Shown piece by piece: positions 52,764 to 60,944 of a stretch of DNA of 64,000 bases. Numbering within the stretch: position 1 is the first letter of the stretch; the number at the start of each line of letters is the position of its first letter. The position numbers and the translations under genes are program-made. Below the pieces are notes generated by a model. It was given only the letters and a program-made list of their open reading frames with translations, was not told the origin of the DNA and did not search any database. Origin of the DNA: JAJEAD01 sp964420925 (lineage in GTDB: Bacteria; Pseudomonadota; Gammaproteobacteria; HK1); the NCBI GenBank assembly GCA_964420925.1, contig CAYQVB010000154.1, positions 1 through 64,000 on the forward strand. Reading direction: 5' to 3'.

Positions 52764-54332
52764 ATGAGCGAAGAGAGACCGAAAGGGGGGCGGCGGGGTC
52801 GCGCCATGCGCAAGCGCGCGCGGGAAGCGGCTCTACAGGATGTCGGCCAAGTCATTCGAAGCGGAGTCGAAGTCGATCTCTATCGTCCCCTGAGCACCCG
52901 TGAGATCGAGCGGATCCACGATGCGGCGCTCACGGTGCTCGAGCGAGTGGGCATGGGCGACGGAATCCCCATCCTCTACCAGCTCGCCGCGGAGCGAGGC
53001 TGCGAGATCACGGAGGAAGGGCGGGTCAAGTTTCCCCGCGCCCTGGTGGAAGACATACTCGCAGGCGCCTGCCGCTCCTTCGTCTTTCACGGCCGCGATG
53101 CCGGGCGCGACATGCAGATCGAGAGCACCCGCGTGCACTTCGGCACTGCGGGCGCCGCGGTGAGCGTTCCCGACTTCGAGACCGGTCGCTACCGCGCCTC
53201 CACCCTGCACGACATCTACGATTTCGGCCGCCTCGTCGACCGCCTCTCGAACCTCTCCTGGTACTCGCGCACCGTGGTGCCGGCGGAGATCGAAGACTGG
53301 ACGGCGATGGACATCAACATGGCCTACGCCACCGCGACCTCGACCACCAAGCCGATCGGCGTGAGCTTCAACGACGCCGGCAACGTCGCTCCGGTGATCG
53401 AGATGTTCGACATGATGCTCGGGGGCGAAGGCCGATTCGCGGAGCGTCCCTTCTGCAAGGTGCACTCGACCGCCATCGTGCCTCCCCTGAAGTTCGCGCC
53501 CGAGAACAGCGAGGTGAACGTCGCGGCGGCGCGCAACGGGATGCCGGTGAACCTCATCATCGCGGCGCAGGCCGGCGCCACCTCACCCGCTTCGCTCGCC
53601 GGAACCCTGGTGCAGACCACGGCGGAGGCGCTCGGAGGCCTGGTGCTCATCAACCTCGTGCGGCCGGGCCATCCGGTCATCTTCAGCAACTGGCCCTTCA
53701 CGTCCGATCTGCGCACCGGCGCCTTCTCCGGCGGCGGTCCGGAGGAGGCGTTGCTCAACGCCGGCGCGGCGCAGATCGCGAACTGGTACGGCCTTCCTTC
53801 GGGCGTCGCGGCCGGCATGACCGACTCCAAGGTGCCCGACAACCAGGCCGGATACGAGAAGGCGATCACCAATCTGCTCGTGGGGATGAGCGGCCCGAAC
53901 TTCGTCTACGAGTCGGCGGGCATGCAGGGGGCGCTGCTCGCCTGCTCCTACGAAGCGCTCGCGATCGACAACGAGATGATGGGCAACATCCTGCGCGTGC
54001 TGCGCGGCATCGAAGTGACCGAGGACACCCTCTCGGTGCCCGTGATCGAAGAGGCGGTGGCCGGCCCCGGCCACTTTCTCGGGCACGAGCAGACGCTCGG
54101 TCTCATGCAGACCGAGTATCTCTTCCCCGAGCTCGGAGATCGAAACACGCCGGCGGTGTGGGAAGAGGACGGAAGCCGGGATATCTTCCAGCGCGCGCAC
54201 GAACGGGTGCGCGAGATCCTCTCCACCCACTACCCGCAGACCCTTTCGCCCGAGGTCGACGCGCGGATCCGGGAACGCTTCGACATCCACCTGCCCGTGG
54301 AGGACATGCGCGCGGAATGCGGGCGATGGTGA
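52764..54332 (+). CDS. Trimethylamine methyltransferase (MttB) family protein, non-pyrrolysine
   Basis: A 522-residue barrel protein of the MttB superfamily. The frame runs uninterrupted with no internal TAG, so it is one of the non-Pyl members, which include glycine betaine, proline betaine and carnitine methyltransferases that move a methyl group to a corrinoid protein. Blocks HFGTAGAAVSVPDFETGRY and GAAQIANWYGLPSGVAAGM are recognisable. No corrinoid protein gene is adjacent. The neighbouring flavin oxidase and betaine importer support a quaternary amine substrate. The N-terminus is strongly basic. Confidence 0.9.
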   Translation: MSEERPKGGRRGRAMRKRAREAALQDVGQVIRSGVEVDLYRPLSTREIERIHDAALTVLERVGMGDGIPILYQLAAERGCEITEEGRVKFPRALVEDILAGACRSFVFHGRDAGRDMQIESTRVHFGTAGAAVSVPDFETGRYRASTLHDIYDFGRLVDRLSNLSWYSRTVVPAEIEDWTAMDINMAYATATSTTKPIGVSFNDAGNVAPVIEMFDMMLGGEGRFAERPFCKVHSTAIVPPLKFAPENSEVNVAAARNGMPVNLIIAAQAGATSPASLAGTLVQTTAEALGGLVLINLVRPGHPVIFSNWPFTSDLRTGAFSGGGPEEALLNAGAAQIANWYGLPSGVAAGMTDSKVPDNQAGYEKAITNLLVGMSGPNFVYESAGMQGALLACSYEALAIDNEMMGNILRVLRGIEVTEDTLSVPVIEEAVAGPGHFLGHEQTLGLMQTEYLFPELGDRNTPAVWEEDGSRDIFQRAHERVREILSTHYPQTLSPEVDARIRERFDIHLPVEDMRAECGRW

Positions 54333-54347
54333 GTGTGCCGGACTCGC

Positions 54348-55529
54348 TCACCAGCAGTTCAGCTCCAGGATGGCTTCGCCCCGCGTCACGCGCTCGTAGC
54401 CGAAGCGGGTGAGGTCCAGGGTGCGGTACTCGCCGTAGGTCACGAGCTCGCTCAGGGCGCGCCCGATCGCCGGCGACTGCTGGAGTCCGTGCCCCGAGAA
54501 GCCGATTGCGAAGTAGAAGTTCTCCACCTCCGGCGAGCGGCCGATGATCGCGTTCTCGTCGAGCGTGTTGAAGTCGTAGTGGCAGCACCACGAGTTGGTC
54601 ACCTTGATCGCCTCGAATGCGGGGATCCACTCCGCGAGCGAGGGCCAGACGATCTCCTCGAAGATCCAGTGGTCGACCTCGGTGTCCTCGCTCACCGGGT
54701 CCCGGTCCGGCGGCGGGGCGGTGTTGCTGATGAACCCGCGGCCCTCGGGACGAAAGGCGACCCCTTTCGGGGTGACGGTGAGCGGCGCGGGGCCGATCTC
54801 CTCCCGGCACTCGAACACGAAGGTGCAGCGCTTGCGCGGCTCGATCGGAAGCTCGACTCCAACCTGGGCGGCGAGCCCCGTCCCGTCCCGGGCCCCCGCC
54901 GCGTTGACCACGGCGCCCGCCTCGATGCGTCCCCCATCGCGCAGCCGCAGTGACCCGACTCGGGAGTCCCGGCGCTCGAGCTCGACGACCTCGTCGGCGA
55001 CGTACTCGACGCCTGCGGATCGCGCCTTCCTCTTGTAGGCCTGGACGAGGGACCAGGGGTCGACCCAGCCTTCGTTGCTCAATCCCAGAAATCCCCCGGC
55101 CAGCCCGGCGGGATGGAGCCACGGAAAGCGCGCCTGAAGCGCAGCCGGTTCCTGGAAGTGGATGTCGGCTCCGCAGGCGCGCTGGGTCGCGTTGTTGCGC
55201 TCCATGATCGGGAACGCCTCCGGGGTTGCGAGCAGCAGGTAGCCCCCCTCGCGCACGCCGATGTCCGGCGCCTCGCCGTCAATCGCGAGATAGCGCGCCG
55301 CGTTCTTGAAGAAGTGGGCGCCGAAGAGGCCGATCTCGATGTTCTCCGGAGTCGAGAACTGCTGGCGGAAACCGCCGGTGGAGCGTGAGGAAGGCGCGTG
55401 CTCGTAGGTCGGGTCCTTCTCGACCACGAGCACCGATCCCGAGAAGCCTGCTTCGCTCGACAGAAAGCACGCGGTGGAGCCACCGGTCACCCCGCCGCCG
55501 ATGATCACCACGTCATAGGAGGAATTCAT
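54348..55529 (-). CDS. FAD-dependent oxidoreductase, sarcosine/dimethylglycine-type
   Basis: A 393-residue DAO-family flavoprotein. The FAD-binding motif is VVIIGGGVTGGSTACFLSSE, followed by SSRSTGGFRQQFSTPENIE, a pattern of sarcosine, dimethylglycine and related dehydrogenase beta-like subunits. The C-terminal FAD contact is FYFAIGFSGHGLQQSPAIG. It would oxidise demethylation products such as dimethylglycine or sarcosine. It converges with the MttB-like gene with 15 bases between stops. Start set at ATG 55529; the open frame beyond is antisense to the DUF3830 gene. Confidence 0.88.
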   Translation of the reverse strand: MNSSYDVVIIGGGVTGGSTACFLSSEAGFSGSVLVVEKDPTYEHAPSSRSTGGFRQQFSTPENIEIGLFGAHFFKNAARYLAIDGEAPDIGVREGGYLLLATPEAFPIMERNNATQRACGADIHFQEPAALQARFPWLHPAGLAGGFLGLSNEGWVDPWSLVQAYKRKARSAGVEYVADEVVELERRDSRVGSLRLRDGGRIEAGAVVNAAGARDGTGLAAQVGVELPIEPRKRCTFVFECREEIGPAPLTVTPKGVAFRPEGRGFISNTAPPPDRDPVSEDTEVDHWIFEEIVWPSLAEWIPAFEAIKVTNSWCCHYDFNTLDENAIIGRSPEVENFYFAIGFSGHGLQQSPAIGRALSELVTYGEYRTLDLTRFGYERVTRGEAILELNCW

Positions 55530-55628
55530 GAAAGGATTATGCACCACCGCGCCACGGGCTCGCGTCGTATACTGCGGCGCGCCGGCCGCGGGAGAGCGGT
55601 CGGCCAATCGGCCACGAGCAACGGGGAA

Positions 55629-56153
55629 ATGAGCATGAGCGACAGAGAACCGCAATTCATCCGTCTCGGCCTGCGCCAGCGCGGCGCGAGCGTTCGCCTT
55701 CGGATGCGCTGGGACCGCTCGCCGGAGACCTGCGCGGCGGTGGCCCGGATGCTGCCGGTAGAGGAGCAGGTCTACCATGCCAAGTACGCCAACAACGAGA
55801 TCTACGTGCTCGTGTCGTTGCCGGATCCCGAGCCGCCGCAGGAGTGGACCTGCATCTATCCCGGACCCGGCGACCTGCTCTTCGTGCCGGTGAGCGCCCG
55901 CCATACCGGAGGGTTTGCGGGCGGCAACACGCTCTCGGGTCAGGATCTCACCCCGGACGCGGACGGCCGGCTCCTCGACTTCGCGTTCTTCTACGAGCGC
56001 GGCAACAGCCTCATCAGCCCTTACGGCATCCTCCCCGGATCGCTCTTCGCGACCGGAACCTCCTTCGAGGCGCTGGAGGAGTTCGCCGAGGCCTGCCGCG
56101 ACGTCTGGTTTGCCGGCGCCACCGGGGAAACCATGTTCATCGAGGCGGATTGA
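55629..56153 (+). CDS. DUF3830 family protein
   Basis: A 174-residue protein. I recognise the DUF3830 pattern: an HAKYANNEIYVLVSLPD core, the IYPGPGDLLFVPVSARHTG strand pair, and the C-terminal FFYERGNSLISPYGILPG. This family has a cyclophilin-like barrel fold and no established activity; it is often found beside hydrolases, Asp/Glu racemase-like proteins and transporters. The next gene begins 22 bases after its stop, so the two are co-transcribed. Confidence 0.85.
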   Translation: MSMSDREPQFIRLGLRQRGASVRLRMRWDRSPETCAAVARMLPVEEQVYHAKYANNEIYVLVSLPDPEPPQEWTCIYPGPGDLLFVPVSARHTGGFAGGNTLSGQDLTPDADGRLLDFAFFYERGNSLISPYGILPGSLFATGTSFEALEEFAEACRDVWFAGATGETMFIEAD

Positions 56154-56175
56154 GGCCACCCGGCGGGCCGCTCCA

Positions 56176-56943
56176 GTGGGCGCAACGCAAGCGCAGGAGC
56201 AACTCCTGGGACTGATCATCCCCGAGGTCATCGGGGAAGGTGCGGGCAGGGTGGAGGATCCCGAAACGCGCCACTACGAGGAGTGGATGCACCGTTTCGG
56301 CTTTCCGGAGGTGCATACGGTCGAGGCGTTCAGCACCGCGGACGGCCGCCACAACCTCGAGTCGGTCTTCGATACCGGCCGCGAGGACAAGCTGGTCGCC
56401 GCCGCGCTCGAGCTGGCGGAGGCAGGCTGCGATCTCGTCGCCTGGCCCTGCACCTGCGCGAGCTTCATCGGAGGACTCGACTGGTCGCGCGCCCAGGCCG
56501 CGGCGATCGCGCGGGCCGCGAGCCGGCCGGCGACGAGCACCTCGCTCGCGATGCTGGAGGCGGTGCGGGTGCTCGGCGCGGACACCGTGGACGTGGTGAG
56601 CGCCTACCCGGCGCCGACCACCCACCGATTCCTCCGCTTCCTCGACGAAGCGGGAGTGGGCGTCGCGGCGATGGTGTCGCTGGACTGCGACGACGAGCTC
56701 CAGTCCTCCGAGCTCGACATCCACCGGGAAGTGGTGCGTTTCCATCGCGCTTTGTCCCCGCGCTCGCATCCGCTCCTGATTCCCGACACCGCGATCAGCA
56801 CCCTCCCGGTGATCGGAAGGATCGAGGCGTCGATCGGGTGCCCCGTTGTCTCCGGCAACCAGGCCACCCTCTGGCACAGCCTGCTCCTCCTCGGGCACGA
56901 CTGCCGGGTAGACGACTGCGGAGTGCTGCTCGGGGGACTCTGA
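56176..56943 (+). CDS. Asp/Glu racemase superfamily protein (maleate isomerase / arylmalonate decarboxylase-like)
   Basis: About 255 residues from GTG 56176. The two active-site cysteine regions expected in the superfamily are visible: LVAWPCTCASFIGG (first lobe) and GCPVVSGNQATLWHSLL, in which the second cysteine would lie upstream of PVVSGNQ. Members are cofactor-independent racemases, decarboxylases or isomerases of dicarboxylates. With the DUF3830 gene it forms a small operon. No Shine-Dalgarno is strong, so the start is approximate. Confidence 0.8.
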   Translation: MGATQAQEQLLGLIIPEVIGEGAGRVEDPETRHYEEWMHRFGFPEVHTVEAFSTADGRHNLESVFDTGREDKLVAAALELAEAGCDLVAWPCTCASFIGGLDWSRAQAAAIARAASRPATSTSLAMLEAVRVLGADTVDVVSAYPAPTTHRFLRFLDEAGVGVAAMVSLDCDDELQSSELDIHREVVRFHRALSPRSHPLLIPDTAISTLPVIGRIEASIGCPVVSGNQATLWHSLLLLGHDCRVDDCGVLLGGL

Positions 56944-56972
56944 GGGCGCTGACGTGCCGCTCCGTCGGCGCG

Positions 56973-57407
56973 CTAGGCAATCGGCACGTCCGGTACCCAC
57001 AGGTAGCCGTCTGCGTCCAGCAGATAGGCCTCCCGCAAGCCGTGGGGCTTGTCCATCGCGCCGGCGAACACCGTGAAACCGAGCGCCCGGGCGCGGTGCT
57101 CGGCCGCATCGGGGTCGCAGCCGTGCAGGCGCAGCTCGATGCCGACGCCGCGCGCCAGCTCGGGGGTGAGGCTGCCGCGAAGCGGGTGATCGTGGTAGGT
57201 GTGATCGGCGTGGAACATCCACTCCGCTCCGAAGCCGCGCAGCACTGCGAAGTCCGGATCCGCGTACACGACTTGCGCTTCCAGGACCTCGGTCTGGAAG
57301 TGCAGGGCGCGGTCGATCTCGGGGACGAGCAGATTCACGCCCAGTCCGGCGAGCGAGCGGCCGTACTCGTCGGCGGGCATCCAGCTATCACCTTCGCGCA
57401 GCTTCAT
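56973..57407 (-). CDS. VOC-superfamily (glyoxalase/dioxygenase fold) protein
   Basis: A 144-residue protein with one VOC module pair (LGVNLLVPEIDRALHFQTEV ... GIELRLHGCDPDAAEHRARA). It contains FHADHTYHDHP with several histidines but not the complete metal set of glyoxalase I that I can confirm. Function unassigned. Confidence 0.78.
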   Translation of the reverse strand: MKLREGDSWMPADEYGRSLAGLGVNLLVPEIDRALHFQTEVLEAQVVYADPDFAVLRGFGAEWMFHADHTYHDHPLRGSLTPELARGVGIELRLHGCDPDAAEHRARALGFTVFAGAMDKPHGLREAYLLDADGYLWVPDVPIA

Positions 57408-57709
57408 GACTCAGTCTCGTTCAATGCCAGACGAGTTCGTGCACAGGCCTCGAGCTGCCGTCTCCGACGTTCCGACACCGGTTCGTGTTTCCGTCCTTCA
57501 TCATGGTACACAGTTTCTCTGCCTCCGCCGCCCCTCCGAACGAGGCGGAATGAAGTAGAGCGTCGGCACGAGCTGGAACTCGGACTCCGCCATAGGCTGG
57601 TCATCCGAGCAGGGGTAGTGCACCAAGACACCAAGCGGCACGGATCGGCTCATCGGCAAGCCCCTCGAGGAGTGACGGGACGCGGGCAAACGTCTCCAGC
57701 AAAGGTACC

Positions 57710-57850
57710 ATGGCCATGGATGTGCCCCAAAAAGGAGTCCGGTTCGGGACGGGAGATCCGAGCTGGTTCACCCCGCCCGATCCCAACCCAAGAATCGGGG
57801 TTGACCGGCCGGAGGGCTGGGTGTCTCCGACTGCGGAGCACTGCTACTAA
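57710..57850 (+). CDS. Putative 46-residue small protein
   Basis: An ATG with AAAGGT five bases upstream opens 46 codons (start MAMDVPQKGVRFGTGDPSWF, end GWVSPTAEHCY, then TAA). The composition, rich in Pro, Asp, Gly and Trp, is unlike the Arg-rich shadow frames of this genome, and a 14-bp hairpin follows 16 bases after the stop. The penultimate residue is Cys. I know of no family. It could be a small secreted-type peptide, a precursor peptide, or chance. Confidence 0.3.
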   Translation: MAMDVPQKGVRFGTGDPSWFTPPDPNPRIGVDRPEGWVSPTAEHCY

Positions 57851-57866
57851 GCGTTGATCGCCGGAC

Positions 57867-57907
57867 CGCGCGCGATCCGGCCGATCCGGAGTGCCGGGTC
57901 GCGCGCG
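57867..57907 (+). terminator. 14-bp hairpin in the gene-poor region
   Basis: CGCGCGCGATCCGG (57867-57880) pairs with CCGGGTCGCGCGCG (57894-57907) with one G-U pair and a 13-base loop. No T-run follows. Position behind the small ORF suggests a transcript end, unproven. Confidence 0.5.
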
Positions 57908-58201
57908 AGACCTTGCAAAGCAGCCGTCGCTGGATTGCGGCATGTCGCAATGCGCGCATGTTTCCTGCTCCTGCGCACGGGAGAACGCGATCGATCGACG
58001 CACGAACGCTCACGAGGATCGATCTCCGCTTCGGGAAAATGACACGGGACATTTGCGCACCTTGACCGTGATCGAAGATGACGATGAGGCAAGGACAATG
58101 ACCTCCGCCTTTCCCAAGATGAAACCTCTTTGGTCACAAGAACGGAACCGAACCGGACGAAGTCTGGCGCCGACCGGGAATGACTTGAGGACTTCGCACG
58201 A

Positions 58202-58969
58202 ATGAAGCCCCTGCTTCGAATTGTCGACCTGCACAAGAGCTTCGGTTCCCTTGAGGTTCTCCAGGGCATCGATCTCGACGTCGACCGAGGAGAGAAGCTC
58301 TCCATCATCGGGCCGAGCGGTTCCGGAAAGACCACCCTGCTGCGCTGCGTGAACTACCTCGAGAAACCGAGCGCGGGGCACATCTACATCGACGATACGC
58401 TGATTGGGGAGAAGCAGGTCAACGGCAAGTTCGTGCACCTGAGCGACCGGGAGCTCGCACAGGAGCGCGCCGAAATAGGATTCGTGTTTCAGCGCTTCAA
58501 CCTGTTTCCACACCTCACCGCATTGGACAACGCCGCGATCGCGCCACGCCGGGTGCTGGGCCTCAGCAAGGAGGAAGCCGAGCAGCGGGCGCACGACATG
58601 CTCGAGAAGGTCGGCATGGCCCACAAGGCGAGCGCCTATCCGGAACGCCTGTCCGGCGGACAGCAGCAGCGGGTCGCAATCGCGCGCGCCCTGGCCATGC
58701 AGCCGAAACTGATGCTCTTCGACGAGGCGACTTCCGCCCTCGACCCGGAATTGATCGGTGAGGTGCTCAAGGTGATTCGCGCTCTCGCCGAAGAAGGCCG
58801 CACCATGGTTCTCGTCACTCACGAGATCCACTTCGCCGAGGAGATATCGGATCGGGTCGCCTTCATGGACGACGGCAACATCGTCGAGGAAGGCCCGCCC
58901 CAGCAAATGTTCTCGCAGCCGAGCCACGACCGAACTCGCGCTTTTCTCAGCCAGATTCTGGACAGATAG
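58202..58969 (+). CDS. Polar amino acid ABC transporter ATPase (GlnQ/HisP type)
   Basis: A 255-residue ATPase. Walker A GPSGSGKTTLLRCVN, signature LSGGQQQRVAIARALAM, Walker B LMLFDEATSALDPEL and the switch His in LVTHEIHFAEE are clear, and the RFNLFPHLTALDNAAIAP region is typical of the PAAT family. The usual PAAT spacing after Walker A is followed by a longer insertion (IYIDDTLIGEKQVNGKF). It pairs with the permease 18 bases downstream. Confidence 0.93.
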   Translation: MKPLLRIVDLHKSFGSLEVLQGIDLDVDRGEKLSIIGPSGSGKTTLLRCVNYLEKPSAGHIYIDDTLIGEKQVNGKFVHLSDRELAQERAEIGFVFQRFNLFPHLTALDNAAIAPRRVLGLSKEEAEQRAHDMLEKVGMAHKASAYPERLSGGQQQRVAIARALAMQPKLMLFDEATSALDPELIGEVLKVIRALAEEGRTMVLVTHEIHFAEEISDRVAFMDDGNIVEEGPPQQMFSQPSHDRTRAFLSQILDR

Positions 58970-58987
58970 CCGCTCCGGACCGCCGCC

Positions 58988-59656
58988 ATGTTCGATTCCT
59001 CCGGCGACTTCTGGACGAACCTGACCACCTTCCTGCCTTTGCTGCTCAGCGCGGCGCGCATGACCATCAAGGTCACGATCGGCGCCCTGATCGTAGCGCT
59101 GGCCCTCGGCCTGGTGGTGGCGCTGCTGCGGATCTCCCCGTTTCGCCTCTTCCGGTGGATCGGGCTCGTGTACACGGATTTCTTTCGGGGAACTCCGGCT
59201 CTCGTTCAGCTCTTCATCATCTTCTTCGGTCTCGCGGACTTAGGCGTCGACTTCGATCCGGTGACCGCCGCGATCATCGGGCTCGGCATCAATGGTGCGG
59301 CCTATGTCGGCGAGATCTACCGCGCGGGTATCGAGGCGATCTACCGTGGCCAGCTCGAGGCGGCGCTTTCGGTCGGCATGACGCCTGCGAAGGCGATGCG
59401 GTACATCATCATGCCGCAGGCGACCCGGGTGGTGCTGCCGCCGATCGCCAACTATGCGGTGGGTCTTCTGAAGGAAACTGCCCTCTGCTCGATCATCGCG
59501 GCGCCGGAGCTGATGCTGCGGGCGAAGGATCTCGCTTCGTCGAGCTTCCTGCCGATGCACGCCTTCGTGCTCGCCGCCGTGTTCTACTACCTCATGAGCT
59601 TTCCCATGATGCGCTTTGTCGAACGCCTGGAAGCGAAGATGGGACAGGGGCGCTGA
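58988..59656 (+). CDS. Polar amino acid ABC transporter permease (HisM/GlnP type)
   Basis: A 222-residue membrane protein with five helices. The RWIGLVYTDFFRGTPALVQL and NGAAYVGEIYRAGIEAIYRG segments and the coupling loop EAALSVGMTPAKAMRYIIMP are family signatures. Only one permease is encoded, so it would act as a homodimer. No PAAT-type (SBP_bac_3) binding protein accompanies it; instead a ProX-type protein follows. Confidence 0.93.
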   Translation: MFDSSGDFWTNLTTFLPLLLSAARMTIKVTIGALIVALALGLVVALLRISPFRLFRWIGLVYTDFFRGTPALVQLFIIFFGLADLGVDFDPVTAAIIGLGINGAAYVGEIYRAGIEAIYRGQLEAALSVGMTPAKAMRYIIMPQATRVVLPPIANYAVGLLKETALCSIIAAPELMLRAKDLASSSFLPMHAFVLAAVFYYLMSFPMMRFVERLEAKMGQGR

Positions 59657-59777
59657 CGGCGAGGGCTCCTGGAGTCCTTGTTCGGGCTCGCCGGGGAAGC
59701 GCGGCAACCCGGTTTGTACAGCCAAGGGCGATTCGGTATATGCTGCGCGCTCGCCTGAAACAGAGAGGAGAGGAGTG

Positions 59778-60728
59778 GTGAGAAGACTGAACAAGTATGT
59801 CCTGTCCGGCATTTCCGGGCTGGCGATGTGCGCCAGCGTCCAGGCTGCGGACGTGGTGATCGGCGTTCCCAACTGGGTGTCGGTGACCGCCATGGCCCAT
59901 GTCGCCAAGGTGGTCCTGGAGGACAACCTCGGCATCGAGGTCGAGCTGCAGAACGCCACGAATCCCATCGTCTTCGAGGCGATGGACAAGGGCACCATGC
60001 ACGTGCATCCCGAAGTGTGGCTGCCGAACCAGCAGAATCTCTTCGAGACCTACGTGGAGCAGAAAGGCACGGTGGTGAAGGCGCCCAACGCCGTGATCGC
60101 GTTCCAGGGCATGTGCGTGCCCACCGGGACTGCCGAGAAGCACGGCGTCACCGAGATCACCGACCTCACGAATCCAGACATCGCGAAGCTCTTCGACAGC
60201 GACGGAGACGGCAGGGGCGAAATCTGGATCGGTGCGACGGGCTGGGCGTCGACGAACGTCGAGAAGATCCGCGCCAAGAGCTACGGTTACGACCAGACGC
60301 TGGAGCTCATCGAGATGGATGAGACCCTGGCGATGGCGCAGCTCGACGCCGCAGTGGCTCAGGACCGTCCCCACGTGTTCGTTTGCTGGACTCCGCACCA
60401 CATGTTCGGGCTCCATGACCTGACGGTGCTGAAGGAGCCGGCGCACGATCCCGAGAAGTGGAACGTCACCCAGCCCACCGACGCCGCGGACTGGCTCGAA
60501 ATATCCAGCGCCCCGGTGGCCTGGTCCGACACCTACCTGCATATCCACTACGCCAAGGCGCTGGAGACCGACCAGCCGCAGGCGGCTCAGATCCTCAGCA
60601 ACCTGAAGGTGGACGCCGCTCAGGTGAGCGACATGGTCTTCGCCATCACGGTGGAGAAGCAGGATCCGGCGGAGCTCGCCAAGATGTGGGTCGAGGAGAA
60701 CGCCGACCTGGTGGATAGCTGGCTCTAG
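59778..60728 (+). CDS. proX: Glycine betaine/proline betaine-type binding protein (ProX-like)
   Basis: A 316-residue periplasmic protein from GTG 59778 (GTG 59775 also possible) with GAGAGGAGAGG upstream. Signal peptide about 25 residues (LSGISGLAMCASVQA). The OpuAC-like domain contains VVIGVPNWVSVTAMAHVAK and HPEVWLPNQQNLFETYVEQK, with Trp residues that could form an aromatic cage for a quaternary amine (GWASTN, CWTPHHMF). It follows the PAAT permease gene and precedes proV, and a hairpin lies between it and proV. It most probably serves ProVW. Confidence 0.9.
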   Translation: MRRLNKYVLSGISGLAMCASVQAADVVIGVPNWVSVTAMAHVAKVVLEDNLGIEVELQNATNPIVFEAMDKGTMHVHPEVWLPNQQNLFETYVEQKGTVVKAPNAVIAFQGMCVPTGTAEKHGVTEITDLTNPDIAKLFDSDGDGRGEIWIGATGWASTNVEKIRAKSYGYDQTLELIEMDETLAMAQLDAAVAQDRPHVFVCWTPHHMFGLHDLTVLKEPAHDPEKWNVTQPTDAADWLEISSAPVAWSDTYLHIHYAKALETDQPQAAQILSNLKVDAAQVSDMVFAITVEKQDPAELAKMWVEENADLVDSWL

Positions 60729-60746
60729 TCGGCATCAATCGTCAGT

Positions 60747-60771
60747 CCGGGGGAGCACGCTCCTCCCCCGG
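60747..60771 (+). promoter_or_regulatory. 9-bp hairpin after the proX-like gene
   Basis: CCGGGGGAG (60747-60755) pairs with CTCCCCCGG (60763-60771), loop 7 bases, 18 bases after the stop. No T-run. As in the other two importer operons, a hairpin directly follows the binding-protein gene. The remaining 170 bases before proV show no gene. Confidence 0.65.
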
Positions 60772-60944
60772 GCGGAGGCGGGCGCGGGTTCCCCGCAGCC
60801 CCGGGTGGGGCGGGGGCGCCGCGCCTTTCTTCCGGTCCTTCTGTCCAACGCTCCTGCACCGACGTCACACCGTTGGGCGCGGGTTACCCAACGCAGGGCT
60901 GCCCGAGCGAGGCTGACTGTTTCAGCTAGAGAAAGCGAAGCACC

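Larger units (their letters stand above)
57408..58201. other. Gene-poor 794-base region
   Basis: No conserved gene is supported. On the minus strand two short frames (around 57786-57601 and 57689-57501) contain protein-like stretches such as LLETFARVPSLLEGLADEP, weakly like a DinB N-terminus, but in different frames, so a decayed gene is possible. On the plus strand a 46-codon ORF (57710-57850) and a strong hairpin (57867-57907) are listed separately. The last 200 bases are less GC-rich and probably hold the promoter of the ABC transporter operon. Confidence 0.5.

Noticed and set aside
52764..54332. A pyrrolysine-containing MttB
   Set aside because: The 522-codon frame is complete without an internal TAG, so this is a non-Pyl member.
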